Origin: Geotalea sp. SG265
GTDB taxonomy: Bacteria; Desulfobacterota; Desulfuromonadia; Geobacterales; Geobacteraceae
Direction: 5' to 3'
Length of the DNA: 64,000 nt
NCBI RefSeq assembly: GCF_022808985.1
Contig: NZ_JAKZFT010000003.1
Location: 283,000-346,999 of the forward strand
Shown here piece after piece: positions 1-9,500 of this stretch. A program made the translations under genes and the position numbers. A model generated the notes under the pieces. It was not told the DNA's origin, searched no databases, and was given only the letters and a program-made list of their open reading frames with translations. Numbering within the stretch: the first letter of the stretch is position 1; each line of letters begins with the position of its first letter.

Positions 1-332
1 TTGAGGGCCCCGATGATCGGCTTGGGACACGATTCCATGGCGGCAAACAGGGACTGCCCCAGTTCGGCAAAGGCAAAGGCATGCTGGGAATCGAACTTGA
101 CCATCTGGCCGATGTCGGCGCCTACGGCAAATGATTCGCCTGGATACCCGGAAAGGACGATGCATGCGGCATCATCGCAGGCTTGAAGCTCGGCCAGGCC
201 GCGCTTCAGTTCCTTGAGCATGTTGATGGTGAGCTTGTTGAACCTTGCTCCCGAGTCCATGGTCATGAAACCGACCCGGTTCTTCACTTCCAGTCGCAGT
301 TTGTTGTACAAGGCTATATCCTCAAAAACCAT
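1..332 (-). CDS. Enoyl-CoA hydratase/isomerase family protein (N-terminal part)
   Basis: The gene runs off the left edge, so only about 110 N-terminal residues are visible. They show the crotonase fold start: an MxMD-type strand near residue 25, then the CoA-binding oxyanion segment FAVGADIGQM near residue 70, then the KPIIGALN strand near residue 108. Family role: hydration or isomerisation of acyl-CoA thioesters in the cytoplasm. The visible piece resembles the complete paralogue at 1618-2397 in layout. The ATG at 332 is preceded by no clear Shine-Dalgarno, so the start is tentative. It lies last in a minus-strand run with B12-related genes, which suggests organic-acid or acyl-CoA metabolism. 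Confidence 0.85.
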   Translation of the reverse strand, partial: MVFEDIALYNKLRLEVKNRVGFMTMDSGARFNKLTINMLKELKRGLAELQACDDAACIVLSGYPGESFAVGADIGQMVKFDSQHAFAFAELGQSLFAAMESCPKPIIGAL

Positions 333-432
333 AGGAGCGCCAACTGCAGCATGTATGACAATCCAGCTGCAGCTGCGCCCCTAATAAAAAGCTTCGGAAC
401 CGAAAAGTTTATTGCCGCTTGAAACCTCTTTT

Positions 433-532
433 GCCACGAATGGAATCCTAGCCGGTAACCATGTACATTTGGATTTGGAACCCAAAGATTCAGCTGTTGC
501 CTTTATTCGTGCACATTCGTGCTATTCGTGGC
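433..532. repeat. Small intergenic element bounded by inverted GCCACGAAT
   Basis: The gap between two minus-strand genes (333-553) holds GCCACGAAT near 434 and its reverse complement ATTCGTGGC at 524-532. Two more ATTCGTG copies sit at 505-511 and 515-521, so the heptamer occurs three times at 9-10 base spacing. No coding potential is seen. It looks like a dispersed intergenic repeat of the REP/MITE kind, but copies elsewhere in the genome cannot be checked here. Confidence 0.4.
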
Positions 533-553
533 TAGACAAGAAGCCTTTAAACC

Positions 554-958
554 CTATGCGCGGGGATGGACGTTGTTGCGCACCCAGGCGACGATGTCGT
601 CCGTGGAGGTGCCGGGGGTGAAGACCTCTTTGATGCCTGCCGATTTCAGGCCGGGGATATCGTCATCCGGAATGACCCCGCCGCCGAAAACGACGATGTC
701 GTCGGCCTTCTTTTCTTTGAGAATCTGGCAAACCTGGGGCAGAAGCGTGTTATGGGCACCGGAGAGGATGGAAAGACCGACACAATCCACGTCTTCCTGG
801 ATCGCCGCCGCAACGATCTGTTCCGGTGTCTGGTGGAGACCGGTGTAAATGATCTCGAAACCCGCATCCCTGAAAGCACGGGAAATGATCTTCGCTCCTC
901 TGTCGTGTCCGTCCAGGCCGGGCTTACCCACCAGCACCCTCAATTTCCGCTCAGTCAT
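554..958 (-). CDS. Methylmalonyl-CoA mutase-type B12-binding domain protein
   Basis: This 134-residue protein is a free-standing cobalamin-binding domain of the methylmalonyl-CoA mutase C-terminal type. The B12 signature DGHDRG (DxHxxG) near residue 16 supplies the lower-ligand His. Downstream are SxL (SILSGAH, near 63) and GGG (FGGGVIP, near 92) elements that line the nucleotide tail. Such small subunits pair with a separate catalytic chain to carry out adenosylcobalamin-dependent acyl-CoA rearrangement. No catalytic subunit is visible here; it may lie beyond the left edge. The start has a strong AAGGAG six bases upstream. The cobalamin adenosyltransferase upstream in the same direction fits a shared B12-dependent pathway. 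Confidence 0.93.
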   Translation of the reverse strand: MTERKLRVLVGKPGLDGHDRGAKIISRAFRDAGFEIIYTGLHQTPEQIVAAAIQEDVDCVGLSILSGAHNTLLPQVCQILKEKKADDIVVFGGGVIPDDDIPGLKSAGIKEVFTPGTSTDDIVAWVRNNVHPRA

Positions 959-1085
959 GGCATTCTCCTTTTATCAAAATGGCTCATTCTCAACAGGAAG
1001 TAGACATACCGTTCATTGTCAGGCGGGCGTCCGCTCACCGCTGCCGCTCTGTCACGCTCTCCCGAAGCCGCGGCAGTCTCTACGC

Positions 1086-1616
1086 CTATTTTTCGATACC
1101 GATCCTGGCTGGCACTCCCGCCTTGTAATAATGCTTTATTTCCGTCATCTCGGTCACCAGGTCCGCCACAGCAATAATTTTCCCATGGGCATTCCTGCCG
1201 GTCAAGACCAGTTCCACCCGTTCCGGCCGGAGGGCAATCAGCTCCAGGACATCCTCCACATCAAGCAGGCCGAAGGAGACGGCTCCGTTTATCTCGTCGA
1301 GAATGACCATATCATAGCGCCCCCCCGTGAGGGCGTCCTTGGCTCTGTTCAGCGCTTCCCTGGCCAGGCGGATATCTTCGGGATCGGGATTGTCCCGGTT
1401 GACCCAACCTTCACGGCCGGTCTGGATGATGGTCAGGTAGGGGGCGAGCTTTTCGGCAGCCAGATGTTCACCATAGGGCCCTCCCCCCTTCATGAACTGG
1501 ATCATGCAGACCATCAGCTCGCGGCCCACGGCACGCAGCGCCAGTCCCAGGGCCGCAGTCGTTTTCCCCTTGCAGTTGCCGGTATAGACCTGAACACAAC
1601 CCCGTTCCAGTTTCAT
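1086..1616 (-). CDS. cobA: Cob(I)alamin adenosyltransferase (CobA/BtuR type)
   Basis: The 176-residue protein matches the BtuR/CobA family, which transfers the adenosyl group of ATP to cob(I)alamin. The N-terminal P-loop reads TGNCKGKTTAA, where the family normally has TGNGKGKT, so the second Gly is Cys. Further family signatures are the MIQFMKGG strand and the Walker-B-like DMVILDEINGAV segment. The ATG at 1616 follows AAAGGGA and lies 2 nt past the stop of the upstream hydratase gene, so the longer in-frame start at 1652 is not needed. It supplies the cofactor for B12 mutases such as the one encoded next door. Confidence 0.92.
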   Translation of the reverse strand: MKLERGCVQVYTGNCKGKTTAALGLALRAVGRELMVCMIQFMKGGGPYGEHLAAEKLAPYLTIIQTGREGWVNRDNPDPEDIRLAREALNRAKDALTGGRYDMVILDEINGAVSFGLLDVEDVLELIALRPERVELVLTGRNAHGKIIAVADLVTEMTEIKHYYKAGVPARIGIEK

Positions 1617-1617
1617 G

Positions 1618-2397
1618 TTATTTCCCTTTGAATTGTGCCGGACGTTTTTCAATGAAGGCGGTCATTCCTTCCTTCTGGTCTTCGGTGGCAAAACAGATGG
1701 CAAAGGCATCCCGCTCCATAAGGCACGCATTCTTCAGGTCCACATCGGCCCCGGCACCGATAATCTCCTTGGCCATCTTCAAGGAAAGCATGCCGCGGCT
1801 GCAGATGGTCTTGAGCAGAGCCGCCGCTTTTTCCAGCAGAGCGCCGTCATCATAGATCCGGTTCGCCAGCCCCATGGCGAGGGCTGCTTCCCCTTCGACC
1901 CGGTCGCCGGTAAAGATCAGCTCCTTCGCCCGCGCCTTGCCCACCAGCCGCGTCAGGCGCTGAGTGCCCCCGAAGCCGGGAATTATCCCCAGGCGGATCT
2001 CAGGAGCGGCAAAAACGGCCGAACGGGAAGCAACGATGAAGTCGCAGGCCAGCGCCAGCTCGAATCCGCCCCCCAGGGCATAGCCGTTGACGGCGGCAAT
2101 GACCGGCTTGCCAAGGGATTCAATGGCAAACATGACATCCTGCCCCAGTTGGGAGAAGCGACCCGCCTCGAAGGGGGTCATGGTGCGCATGGCGTCGATA
2201 TCCGCGCCGGCGCAGAAGGATGCACCGGCACCGGTAATGAGCACCCCGGCCACGGCAGCATTCTCTTTCAGCGAAGCAAAGGTGGTCAGCAGCAGCTGCA
2301 GCATTTCTCCATTTAGGCAGTTCCTGGCGGCAGGCCGGTTAAGGCTGAGTATTGCAATGTTCTCGTCGTGTTTTACCTGTACGGGGCGATTTGGCAA
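1618..2397 (-). CDS. Enoyl-CoA hydratase/isomerase
   Basis: This is a complete 259-residue crotonase. The oxyanion-hole motif FCAGADI is near residue 62. Both catalytic acids of true hydratases are present: the Glu in ALGGGFELA near 113 and the Glu in APEIRLGIIPG near 133, followed by FGGTQRL. That supports hydration of 2-enoyl-CoA to 3-hydroxyacyl-CoA rather than a purely structural homologue. The start is TTG with GGAG 7 bases upstream. It begins a minus-strand unit (hydratase, adenosyltransferase, B12 subunit, second hydratase). Confidence 0.93.
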   Translation of the reverse strand: MPNRPVQVKHDENIAILSLNRPAARNCLNGEMLQLLLTTFASLKENAAVAGVLITGAGASFCAGADIDAMRTMTPFEAGRFSQLGQDVMFAIESLGKPVIAAVNGYALGGGFELALACDFIVASRSAVFAAPEIRLGIIPGFGGTQRLTRLVGKARAKELIFTGDRVEGEAALAMGLANRIYDDGALLEKAAALLKTICSRGMLSLKMAKEIIGAGADVDLKNACLMERDAFAICFATEDQKEGMTAFIEKRPAQFKGK

Positions 2398-2601
2398 GGG
2401 AGACTCCAGGGTTTACAGAAAATTTCTAATGAGGCAAGGTGAAACGGCGAAAATATACCAACTACGGGCATCGGGTGTCAAGCTGATTTAAGTCCAGATA
2501 ACAATATTTTATCATCAGTAAACGGATACATCAGCTGCTTTCGGCAGTAATGACATCTTGACATGTAAAAGAGCATCTGTTATTAAGTTTTGCACAACAA
2601 C

Positions 2602-2676
2602 GGGCGATTAACTCAGCGGGAGAGTGCTACCTTCACACGGTAGAAGTCGTTGGTTCGATCCCAACATCGCCCACCA
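2602..2676 (+). tRNA. tRNA-Val (anticodon CAC)
   Basis: The cloverleaf can be drawn by eye. The acceptor stem is GGGCGAT/ATCGCCC and the D stem is ACTC/GAGT. The anticodon stem is CTACC/GGTAG with loop TTCACAC, giving anticodon CAC for GUG valine codons. The T arm is GTTGG-TTCGATC-CCAAC. The CCA end is genomically encoded. Confidence 0.97.
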
Positions 2677-2684
2677 AAAATCAC

Positions 2685-2719
2685 ATGGCCAGGTTCCACA
2701 ACCTGGCCATTTATTTTTT
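2685..2719 (+). terminator. Rho-independent terminator after tRNA-Val
   Basis: An 11-bp perfect stem (ATGGCCAGGTT with AACCTGGCCAT, loop CCAC) is followed by TTATTTTTT. It starts 9 bases after the tRNA CCA end. Confidence 0.92.
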
Positions 2720-2876
2720 CTCCCGGTATCCCACATCCTTCGCACCAGCGACCAATTCCCAACTGAGGCAACAGCCTATTGGCCTATTGCCTTTGCCGAT
2801 TTCTTTTGTTAGTTTCTCACCGGTTTGACCATTGGGCTTGCTCCCATGAAATCACTGCAAGAATGGAAAAGCGCCT

Positions 2877-4436
2877 ATGAAAGTGGGATGGTTCGTTCGC
2901 GGCGATATCGACGGTTTTTTCGGCCTTTTTGTAGATAATCTGCTGCAGCTGATGCTGATAGCCGTTCTCTGCAGCAACGTCTGCGGAATGCCTGCAGATC
3001 TGGTTTACGGCAGGATACTTCCCGGTGCCGCCCTTTCCATCCTCTTCGGCAACGCCTTCTACACCTGGCAGGCTCGAAAGCTGGCAATGGAAAGCGGGCG
3101 AGCAGATGTCACCGCCCTTCCCTACGGCATCAACACCGTCAGTCTCATCTCCTTCATCTTTCTCATCATCGCCCCCGTCTATTTCGAGACGAAGAATGCA
3201 AACCTTGCCTGGCAGGCTGGACTCTTTGCCTGCCTCATCAGTGCCGTCCTCGAATGTATCGGCGCCTTTGTCGGCGACCGCCTGCGCAGAAACACGCCCC
3301 GTGCCGCGCTTCTGTCATCCCTGGCAGGGATCGCCATCACCTTCATTTCCATGGGCTTTGTTTTCCAGATATTCGCCATGCCGGCAATAGCGGTTATTCC
3401 TGCGTTATTCGTCGTTTTTGTTTACGGAGCACAGATCAAACTGCCGCTCGGCCTTCCGGGGGGATTCGTAGCCGTAGCAATCGGCGTGGCCTTGGGCTGG
3501 ATCCTCCGACTGGCAGGCTACCCCTTCTTCCAGCCCCTTGCGGAGCCCTACCGGTTTGCCCTGCACCTGCCACAGTCCGCCCTTTCGGAAATGTTGGCCT
3601 TTCTCACCAACGGACAGGGTTGGAAGTTCCTTTCCGTAATATTCCCCATGGCCCTATTCAACCTGATCGGATCGCTCCAGAACCTGGAGAGCGCCGAAGC
3701 AGCAGGAGACAGCTATGACACCCGTTCGTCCCTGCTGGTCAACGGTTTCGGCTCCATTGTGGCTGCCTGCCTGGGAAACCCCTTCCCCACCACCATCTAT
3801 ATCGGCCATCCCGGCTGGAAAGCCATGGGAGCCAGGTGGGGATATTCCATCCTTAACGGTGCCGTAATCACCATACTCTGCCTGATCGGAGGAGTCACCC
3901 TGGTGCTCAAGGTGGTACCCATGGAGGCGATGATCGGTATTTTGCTCTGGATTGGTATAATCATGACCGCCCAGGCATTCCAGGAAGTGCCAAGAAAGCA
4001 TAGCGTGGCTGTCGCCTTCGGACTGATACCGGCACTGGCGGCTTGGGCGCTTTTGCTCATCGAGACGGCTCTGCGCAAGGGAGGCACCAGCCTCTACGCC
4101 ACCGCCCCGAAATTTGGCGGCGACCTCTATATTTACGGCATCATCTCCCTCTCCCAGGGGTTCATGCTTTCCTGCATGATCGTTTCGGCGGTGATGGTGC
4201 ACGTGGTGGAGCGGGAATTTCTCAAGGCGGCTCTCTGGACAACAGTCGCCGCAGTTTTATCCTTTTTCGGCATCATCCATGCCTATATTCTGACTCCGGC
4301 CGGCGTACAGAACAATTTCGGCTTCGGCACCGCCAAAGCCTTCGCAGCCGCTTATCTCGCTGCAGCTTTGATCCTGGTGGGTCTTCATTATTACAACAGG
4401 GGCAGAGAATCGGAGACCACGGGAATAGTGGCATGA
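2877..4436 (+). CDS. NCS2/xanthine-uracil permease-like membrane transporter
   Basis: This 519-residue protein is almost entirely hydrophobic, with about 12-13 predicted membrane spans. Early motifs such as ADVTALPYGINT near residue 79 and SLQNLESAEAAGD near 267 resemble the conserved polar segments of the NCS2 nucleobase/xanthine permease superfamily. The substrate cannot be assigned; purine, pyrimidine or another anion are all possible. The ATG at 2877 has only a weak purine-rich site upstream. An ATG at 2846 is out of frame. The gene stands alone between tRNA-Val and a convergent small gene. Confidence 0.75.
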   Translation: MKVGWFVRGDIDGFFGLFVDNLLQLMLIAVLCSNVCGMPADLVYGRILPGAALSILFGNAFYTWQARKLAMESGRADVTALPYGINTVSLISFIFLIIAPVYFETKNANLAWQAGLFACLISAVLECIGAFVGDRLRRNTPRAALLSSLAGIAITFISMGFVFQIFAMPAIAVIPALFVVFVYGAQIKLPLGLPGGFVAVAIGVALGWILRLAGYPFFQPLAEPYRFALHLPQSALSEMLAFLTNGQGWKFLSVIFPMALFNLIGSLQNLESAEAAGDSYDTRSSLLVNGFGSIVAACLGNPFPTTIYIGHPGWKAMGARWGYSILNGAVITILCLIGGVTLVLKVVPMEAMIGILLWIGIIMTAQAFQEVPRKHSVAVAFGLIPALAAWALLLIETALRKGGTSLYATAPKFGGDLYIYGIISLSQGFMLSCMIVSAVMVHVVEREFLKAALWTTVAAVLSFFGIIHAYILTPAGVQNNFGFGTAKAFAAAYLAAALILVGLHYYNRGRESETTGIVA

Positions 4437-4440
4437 TGAC

Positions 4441-4465
4441 AAAAAAAGGGGCTGTTTCCAGCCCC
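4441..4465 (-). terminator. Rho-independent terminator of the small membrane protein gene
   Basis: Read on the minus strand, a 7-bp GC-rich stem (GGGGCTG/CAGCCCC, loop GAAA) is followed by seven T residues. It lies just after the stop of the small gene at 4473. On the plus strand there is no T tract, so it does not clearly terminate the permease gene. Confidence 0.85.
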
Positions 4466-4472
4466 CCGATCC

Positions 4473-4589
4473 CTACTTCTTCGCTTTTTTCGCAGCCGCC
4501 CCCACCACCTTCAGGTAAACCAGAAACAAGACGAACAACCCGGCCAAAAAGACCCCCGCAATCTGAAGCCCAAACCTGATCCCTTCCAT
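4473..4589 (-). CDS. 38-residue single-span membrane protein
   Basis: Reading the minus strand gives a 38-residue protein starting MEGIRFGLQIAGVF. One hydrophobic helix spans residues 5-30, followed by a Lys-rich cytoplasmic tail (KKAKK at the end). GAGGGG lies 7 bases before this ATG. Another ATG six bases upstream would leave almost no spacing. A strong terminator follows. Size and topology resemble the gamma subunits (OadG type) of sodium-pump decarboxylases, but similarity is only in topology and no function is assigned. Most automated annotation would miss it. Confidence 0.7.
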   Translation of the reverse strand: MEGIRFGLQIAGVFLAGLFVLFLVYLKVVGAAAKKAKK

Positions 4590-4595
4590 CAACAT

Positions 4596-4937
4596 ACCCC
4601 TCTAGAAGAAATTTGAATCATATATCTATATATTTATATATGTATCTACAAAATGTAAAGCTGTTTTTATGTTTCCTGCTAAATGGCTGGCTCCAGTATA
4701 GTTTGCCCCTAATTTCAGCAGGATTTAGAATGAGGGGTGTATGAAATGTTTAACCCATATCTTCCACGTTAACCTTGCTTTTTTGGAGGTTTTCAGGTAA
4801 AAGTCGAAAGTTAAAATTCAGCAGGCATCTTTAATCCATCGAAGGGTACTTCGCTTAGTTTCAGCGGGTTTGCCTGCCCTTCCGTTCCTTCCTTCGCAGA
4901 CCGGAATCCAGCAAACGCACCAGGATAGGAGATTGTG
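4596..4937. promoter_or_regulatory. Divergent intergenic region upstream of the pfa-ole operon
   Basis: This 340-base gap separates the minus-strand small gene from the 20.7-kb pfa-ole operon, so it should hold both promoters. The stretch 4620-4650 is strongly AT-rich with alternating TATA runs. GTTAACC-like and TTTAACCC motifs occur near 4757 and 4770. No consensus -35/-10 pair could be chosen with confidence, and no riboswitch-like fold was recognised. Confidence 0.4.
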
Positions 4938-6593
4938 TTGAACCAGTTTCAGACCGGGAGTGACTCGGTTGGTGATCCCTCGGGATTTGCCTGCCCTGGA
5001 TGGTGGTCGGCGTCCTCGCAGCCTGCAGGATGTGAATACACCATGGCCGAGGCGCTTCGCCAGGTCACCCGCCCCCTGTACGTGGTAAGAAGCGGCGACA
5101 CCCTTTATGCCAGGACTGGCGGCAACGCCCTCTTCGGCTGCGAAAAGCCGGCAGGAGCGCTGCCCATTATCGGTCAGGCATCACCATGCCTGCCCGAGCG
5201 GCTGGGAGATGCGCAATTCTGCCGTGATCTCGGCATCCGCTATCCTTACATCGGTGGCTCCATGGCCAAGGGCATCAGTTCCGCAGCCATGGCCGAAGAA
5301 CTGGGACGCGCCGGGATGTTCGGCTTCTTCGGCGCCGCCGGGCTTCCCTTTGCCCAGGTGGAAACCGCCGCAGACCGGCTCCTGAAGGCAGGCGTACCCT
5401 TCGGGTTCAACCTCATCCACTCTCCCCATGAGCCGGACCTGGAGGAGGCCCTTTCGCAGCTTTATTTGCAAAGGGGCATTCGCGTCATTGAGGCATCGGC
5501 CTTCCTTGCTTTAACGCTCAACCTGGTCCGCTACCGCATCCACGGCATCCATCGTGCCGCCGACGGCACCATCGTCACCCCCAACCGCATCATCGCCAAG
5601 GTTTCACGTGAAGAATTGGCGGCACGATTCCTCTCCCCTCCGCCTGAAAAACACCTGCGCCAGCTGGTTGCCGCAGGTGAGATTAACGAAGCCCAGGCCG
5701 AGCTTGCCGCGCAGATTCCCATGGCTCAGGATATTACGGCCGAAGCCGACTCCGGCGGCCACACCGACAACCGCCCGGCCATCGCCCTCTTCCCCACCAT
5801 CCTCTCCCTGGCTGCCGCATACCGGGAGAAATACAAGGACATCGACCTGCGGGTCGGTCTCGGAGGAGGAATTTCGACACCTGCCGCCGCCGCTGCCGCA
5901 TTTGCCATGGGCGCAGCCTACATCGTCACCGGCTCGGTCAACCAAGCCTGCGTGGAATCCGGTACCTGTGAAGAGGTGCGCAAAATGCTCGCCGAAACAC
6001 GCCAGGCGGATGTGACCATGGCCCCGGCCGCCGACATGTTCGAGATGGGAGTAACGGTGCAGGTTCTGAAGCGCGGCACCATGTTCCCCATGCGGGCTGC
6101 CAGGCTCTATGAGATCTACCGCGCCTGCGGCAGCATGGAAGAAATCCCCGCCGCCGAGAGGGAAAAACTTGAACAGACCCTCTTCCGCACCACCCTGGAT
6201 AAGATCTGGCAGGATACCCGGTCCTACTTCCTCCAGCGGGACCCGAGCCAGGTGGAGCGGGCCGACCGCGACCCCAAGCATCGTATGGCCCTGGTTTTCC
6301 GCTGGTACCTGGGGCAGGCGGCACACTGGGCCCGTGACGGTGAACCGACCCGCAAGATGGATTACCAGGTATGGTGCGGACCGGCAATGGGCGCCTTCAA
6401 CGAATGGACTGCCGGATCGTTTTTGGAGCAGCACACCCGGCGCACGGTGGTGACGACAGCAATGAACATACTCTTCGGCGCAGCAGTCCGGACCCGGGCC
6501 GCCATGCTCAGCTGCCAGGGGATTCGCCTGACAGCTGAAGACCTGCAGATAAAGCCGTTGGAGACAGCACAGATCAAGGAGTACCTTAGGTGA
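4938..6593 (+). CDS. pfaD: PUFA synthase enoyl reductase PfaD
   Basis: The roughly 551-residue protein belongs to the PfaD subfamily of FMN-dependent 2-nitropropane-dioxygenase-like TIM barrels. PfaD acts in trans as enoyl reductase during PUFA synthesis. Supporting segments are GGSMAKGISSAAMAEELGRAG near residue 110, GFFGAAGLP after it, the FMN phosphate-binding GLGGGISTPAA near 310, and VTGSVNQACVESGT near 333. The start is GTG at 4935 or TTG at 4938; AGGAG at 4927-4931 gives better spacing to TTG. The stop overlaps the GTG start of pfaA by 4 nt. It opens an eight-gene operon. Confidence 0.95.
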   Translation: MNQFQTGSDSVGDPSGFACPGWWSASSQPAGCEYTMAEALRQVTRPLYVVRSGDTLYARTGGNALFGCEKPAGALPIIGQASPCLPERLGDAQFCRDLGIRYPYIGGSMAKGISSAAMAEELGRAGMFGFFGAAGLPFAQVETAADRLLKAGVPFGFNLIHSPHEPDLEEALSQLYLQRGIRVIEASAFLALTLNLVRYRIHGIHRAADGTIVTPNRIIAKVSREELAARFLSPPPEKHLRQLVAAGEINEAQAELAAQIPMAQDITAEADSGGHTDNRPAIALFPTILSLAAAYREKYKDIDLRVGLGGGISTPAAAAAAFAMGAAYIVTGSVNQACVESGTCEEVRKMLAETRQADVTMAPAADMFEMGVTVQVLKRGTMFPMRAARLYEIYRACGSMEEIPAAEREKLEQTLFRTTLDKIWQDTRSYFLQRDPSQVERADRDPKHRMALVFRWYLGQAAHWARDGEPTRKMDYQVWCGPAMGAFNEWTAGSFLEQHTRRTVVTTAMNILFGAAVRTRAAMLSCQGIRLTAEDLQIKPLETAQIKEYLR

Positions 6594-9500
6594 AAAAGAA
6601 CGACGTGAAACCGGACGCAACAGCAAGCTCACCCCTGGCCATTATCGGTATCGGCTGCCTTTTCCCCCAGGCAGAGGATCCCAATACCTACTGGTCCAAT
6701 GTTGCCGAAGGAATCGACGCCATTACCGAAATTCCCGCCACCCATTGGCAGATCGCCGACTATTTCGACGGCGATCCCAAATCCCCCGACCGCACCTACG
6801 GTCGCAGGGGGGGATTCATTTCACCGGTACCCTTCAACCCCATGGAATTCAACATTCCCCCCAACATCATGGAAGCCATTGATACTTCCCAGCTGCTCGG
6901 CCTGGTGGTGGCAGGTCAGGCACTGAAGGATGCCGGCTACGGCCCGGGAAGCGACTATGACCGCAATCGCGCCAGCGTCATACTCGGCGTCACCGGCACA
7001 CTGGAGCTGGTCGTACCGCTGGGGGCACGGCTCGGCCATCCCGTTTGGCGCAAGGCACTAAAGGACGCGGGGGTGGACGAAACGATCGCTGCAGACGTGG
7101 TCCAGCGCATTGCCGATTCCTATGTGGAATGGCAGGAGAATTCCTTCCCCGGCCTCCTCGGCAACGTGGTGGCAGGGCGCATCAGCAAGCACTACGACCT
7201 GGGTGGAACCAACTGCGTCGTTGACGCCGCCTGCGCCAGCTCCTTCAGCGCCCTGCATCTGGCCGCCATGGAACTGGCCTCCGGTAAGGCCGACATGGTG
7301 GTTACCGGCGGTATCGACACCTTCAACGACATCTTCATGTACATGTGCTTCAGCAAGACACCTGCCCTTTCCCCCACCGGCGATGCCAACCCCTTCGATG
7401 CCTCGGGCGACGGCACTATCCTGGGCGAAGGACTGGGCATCGTCGTCGTCAAGCGTCTTGCCGATGCGGAGCGGGACGGTGACAAGATCTACGCCGTCAT
7501 TCGCGGCATCGGCTCTTCCAGCGACGGCAAGGGAGATGCCATTTACGCACCCAGTGCCGCCGGACAGAAAAAAGCCCTCATCGATGCCTATAGCAGGGCA
7601 GGTGTCACCCCTGACAGCATCGGTATGGTCGAAGCCCACGGCACCGGCACCAAGGTGGGAGATGCAGTGGAGGTTTCGGCCCTGCGCGAGGTCTACGGCG
7701 AAGCAGATACGCCCTGGTGCGCACTGGGCTCGGTCAAATCCCAGATCGGCCATACGAAGGCTTCGGCAGGAGCGGCCGGTCTCATCAAATCTGCCCTCGC
7801 CCTGCACCACAAGGTGCTTCCCCCGACCATCAAGGTGGAAAAACCACTCAAAGAAGTCACCGCAACAGGAACGCCATTCTATCTCACCACCCAAAAGCGC
7901 CCCTGGTTCTCCCATGGCGACCAACCCCGCCGCGCCGGCGTCAGCGCCTTCGGTTTCGGCGGTTCCAACTTCCATGTGGTGCTGGAAGAATACAAACCTG
8001 TCAAAGAAGCAGCAGACTGGGACGGCAACGTCCAGATCATCCCCCTTTCAGCCACCAATGCCGAGGATCTGCGAAGGGCCCTGGGCACGGTTCCCGTATC
8101 CGCCCCATGGACCGACCTGCGGGCGTTTGCGGCAAAAACCCGAACAGCCTTCGACAACAGGGCACCTTTACGCATGGCCATAGTCGTCGAACGTGGGAAG
8201 AATAACACGGCGGCCCTGGTCAGCAATGCCAAGGCAATGCTCGGCAAAAACGCAGCCGGTTCCTGGAATACCCCCGATGGCGTCTTTTTTGCCCATGGTG
8301 CAGCCCCCGGCAAAGTGGGCATGCTCTTTCCGGGCCAGGGAGCTCAATACACCGGCATGCTGCGTGATCTGGCATGTCATTTCCCGCAACTCCTGGAAAT
8401 GGTTACCGCCGCCGATCAAGGCTTCAGCTCCGCTGCAGGCGGCCGTCTCTCCGACCTCATCTATCCCCCAACCCCTTTCGATGAGGGAACACGGGAGAAA
8501 CAGGATGCAGCACTGCGCGCCACCGAAGCTGCCCAGCCTGCCATCGGTGCCGTCAGCGCCGGGGCTTTGAAGATTCTCCAGTCTTTCGGGCTGAATCCTG
8601 ACGCCGTTGCCGGCCACAGCTATGGTGAGCTCACCGCCCTTTATGCGGCGGGACGTATGGACGATAAAGCACTCCACCAGCTGTCACGCCTGCGTGGCCG
8701 ACTCATGGGAGAGACAAAAGGGGAAAAGGGGAGCATGCTGGCCGTCTCGGCACCCATTGCAGCCATTGAGCAACTGCTGGCCGAGGAGCAGATCGACCTG
8801 GTTCTGGCCAACCGCAACGCGCCAACCCAGGGGGTGCTCTCTGGTAAAAGCGCGGAAATTGACCGGGCGGCGGATATTCTCGCCGGTCGCGGCATCTCCT
8901 GCAAAAAGATCCCTGTTGCTGCAGCGTTCCATAGCCCCCTTGTCGCCGATGCAGCGGTTCCCTTTCAGAAGGAGCTGGCTTCCGTCACCCTGGCTCCCCC
9001 TCGCATTCCGGTGTACGCCAACACCACCGCTGCCGAATACCCCGCCGATGCAGGTGCAGCCAGGAAGTTGCTGGCAGAACAGCTGGCCAATCCGGTTCAG
9101 TTTGTCGCCGAGATAGAAGCCATGCATGCAGCAGGCATCCGCACTTTTGTGGAAGTGGGCCCCGGCTCCAGGCTGACGGGACTGGTCAAGGCCATCCTCG
9201 GTGACAGGGAGCACCTGGCTGTCGCCATTGATTCATCAAACGGCAAACGTTCCGGCATCGCCGATCTGGCCAGGCTCCTGGCCCAGCTGGCTGTGCTGGG
9301 TTATACGGTGCGCCTCCCCCTGTGGGATGAGAGCTTTCAGCCGCCGGTGGAAACCGGCAAAAAACCGGCCATGACCGTCCCCATCTGCGGCGCCAATTAC
9401 GTGAAGCCGAAAGCAAAACGGCCACCACTACCCCGTCCGGCTGCCGCAGCCGTTGCGCAACCTGTCCAGCCGCAGCCTTTGCCGACAGCGCCTTCCCAGC

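Noticed and set aside
4867..4996. Direct repeat of TTTGCCTGCCCT on both sides of the pfaD start
   Set aside because: It is short and imperfect, one copy lies in coding sequence, and chance is sufficient.
5604..6632. Long minus-strand ORFs opposite pfa genes (and similar ones opposite cytochrome genes)
   Set aside because: They are antisense shadows of high-GC coding sequence, without recognisable domains or start signals.
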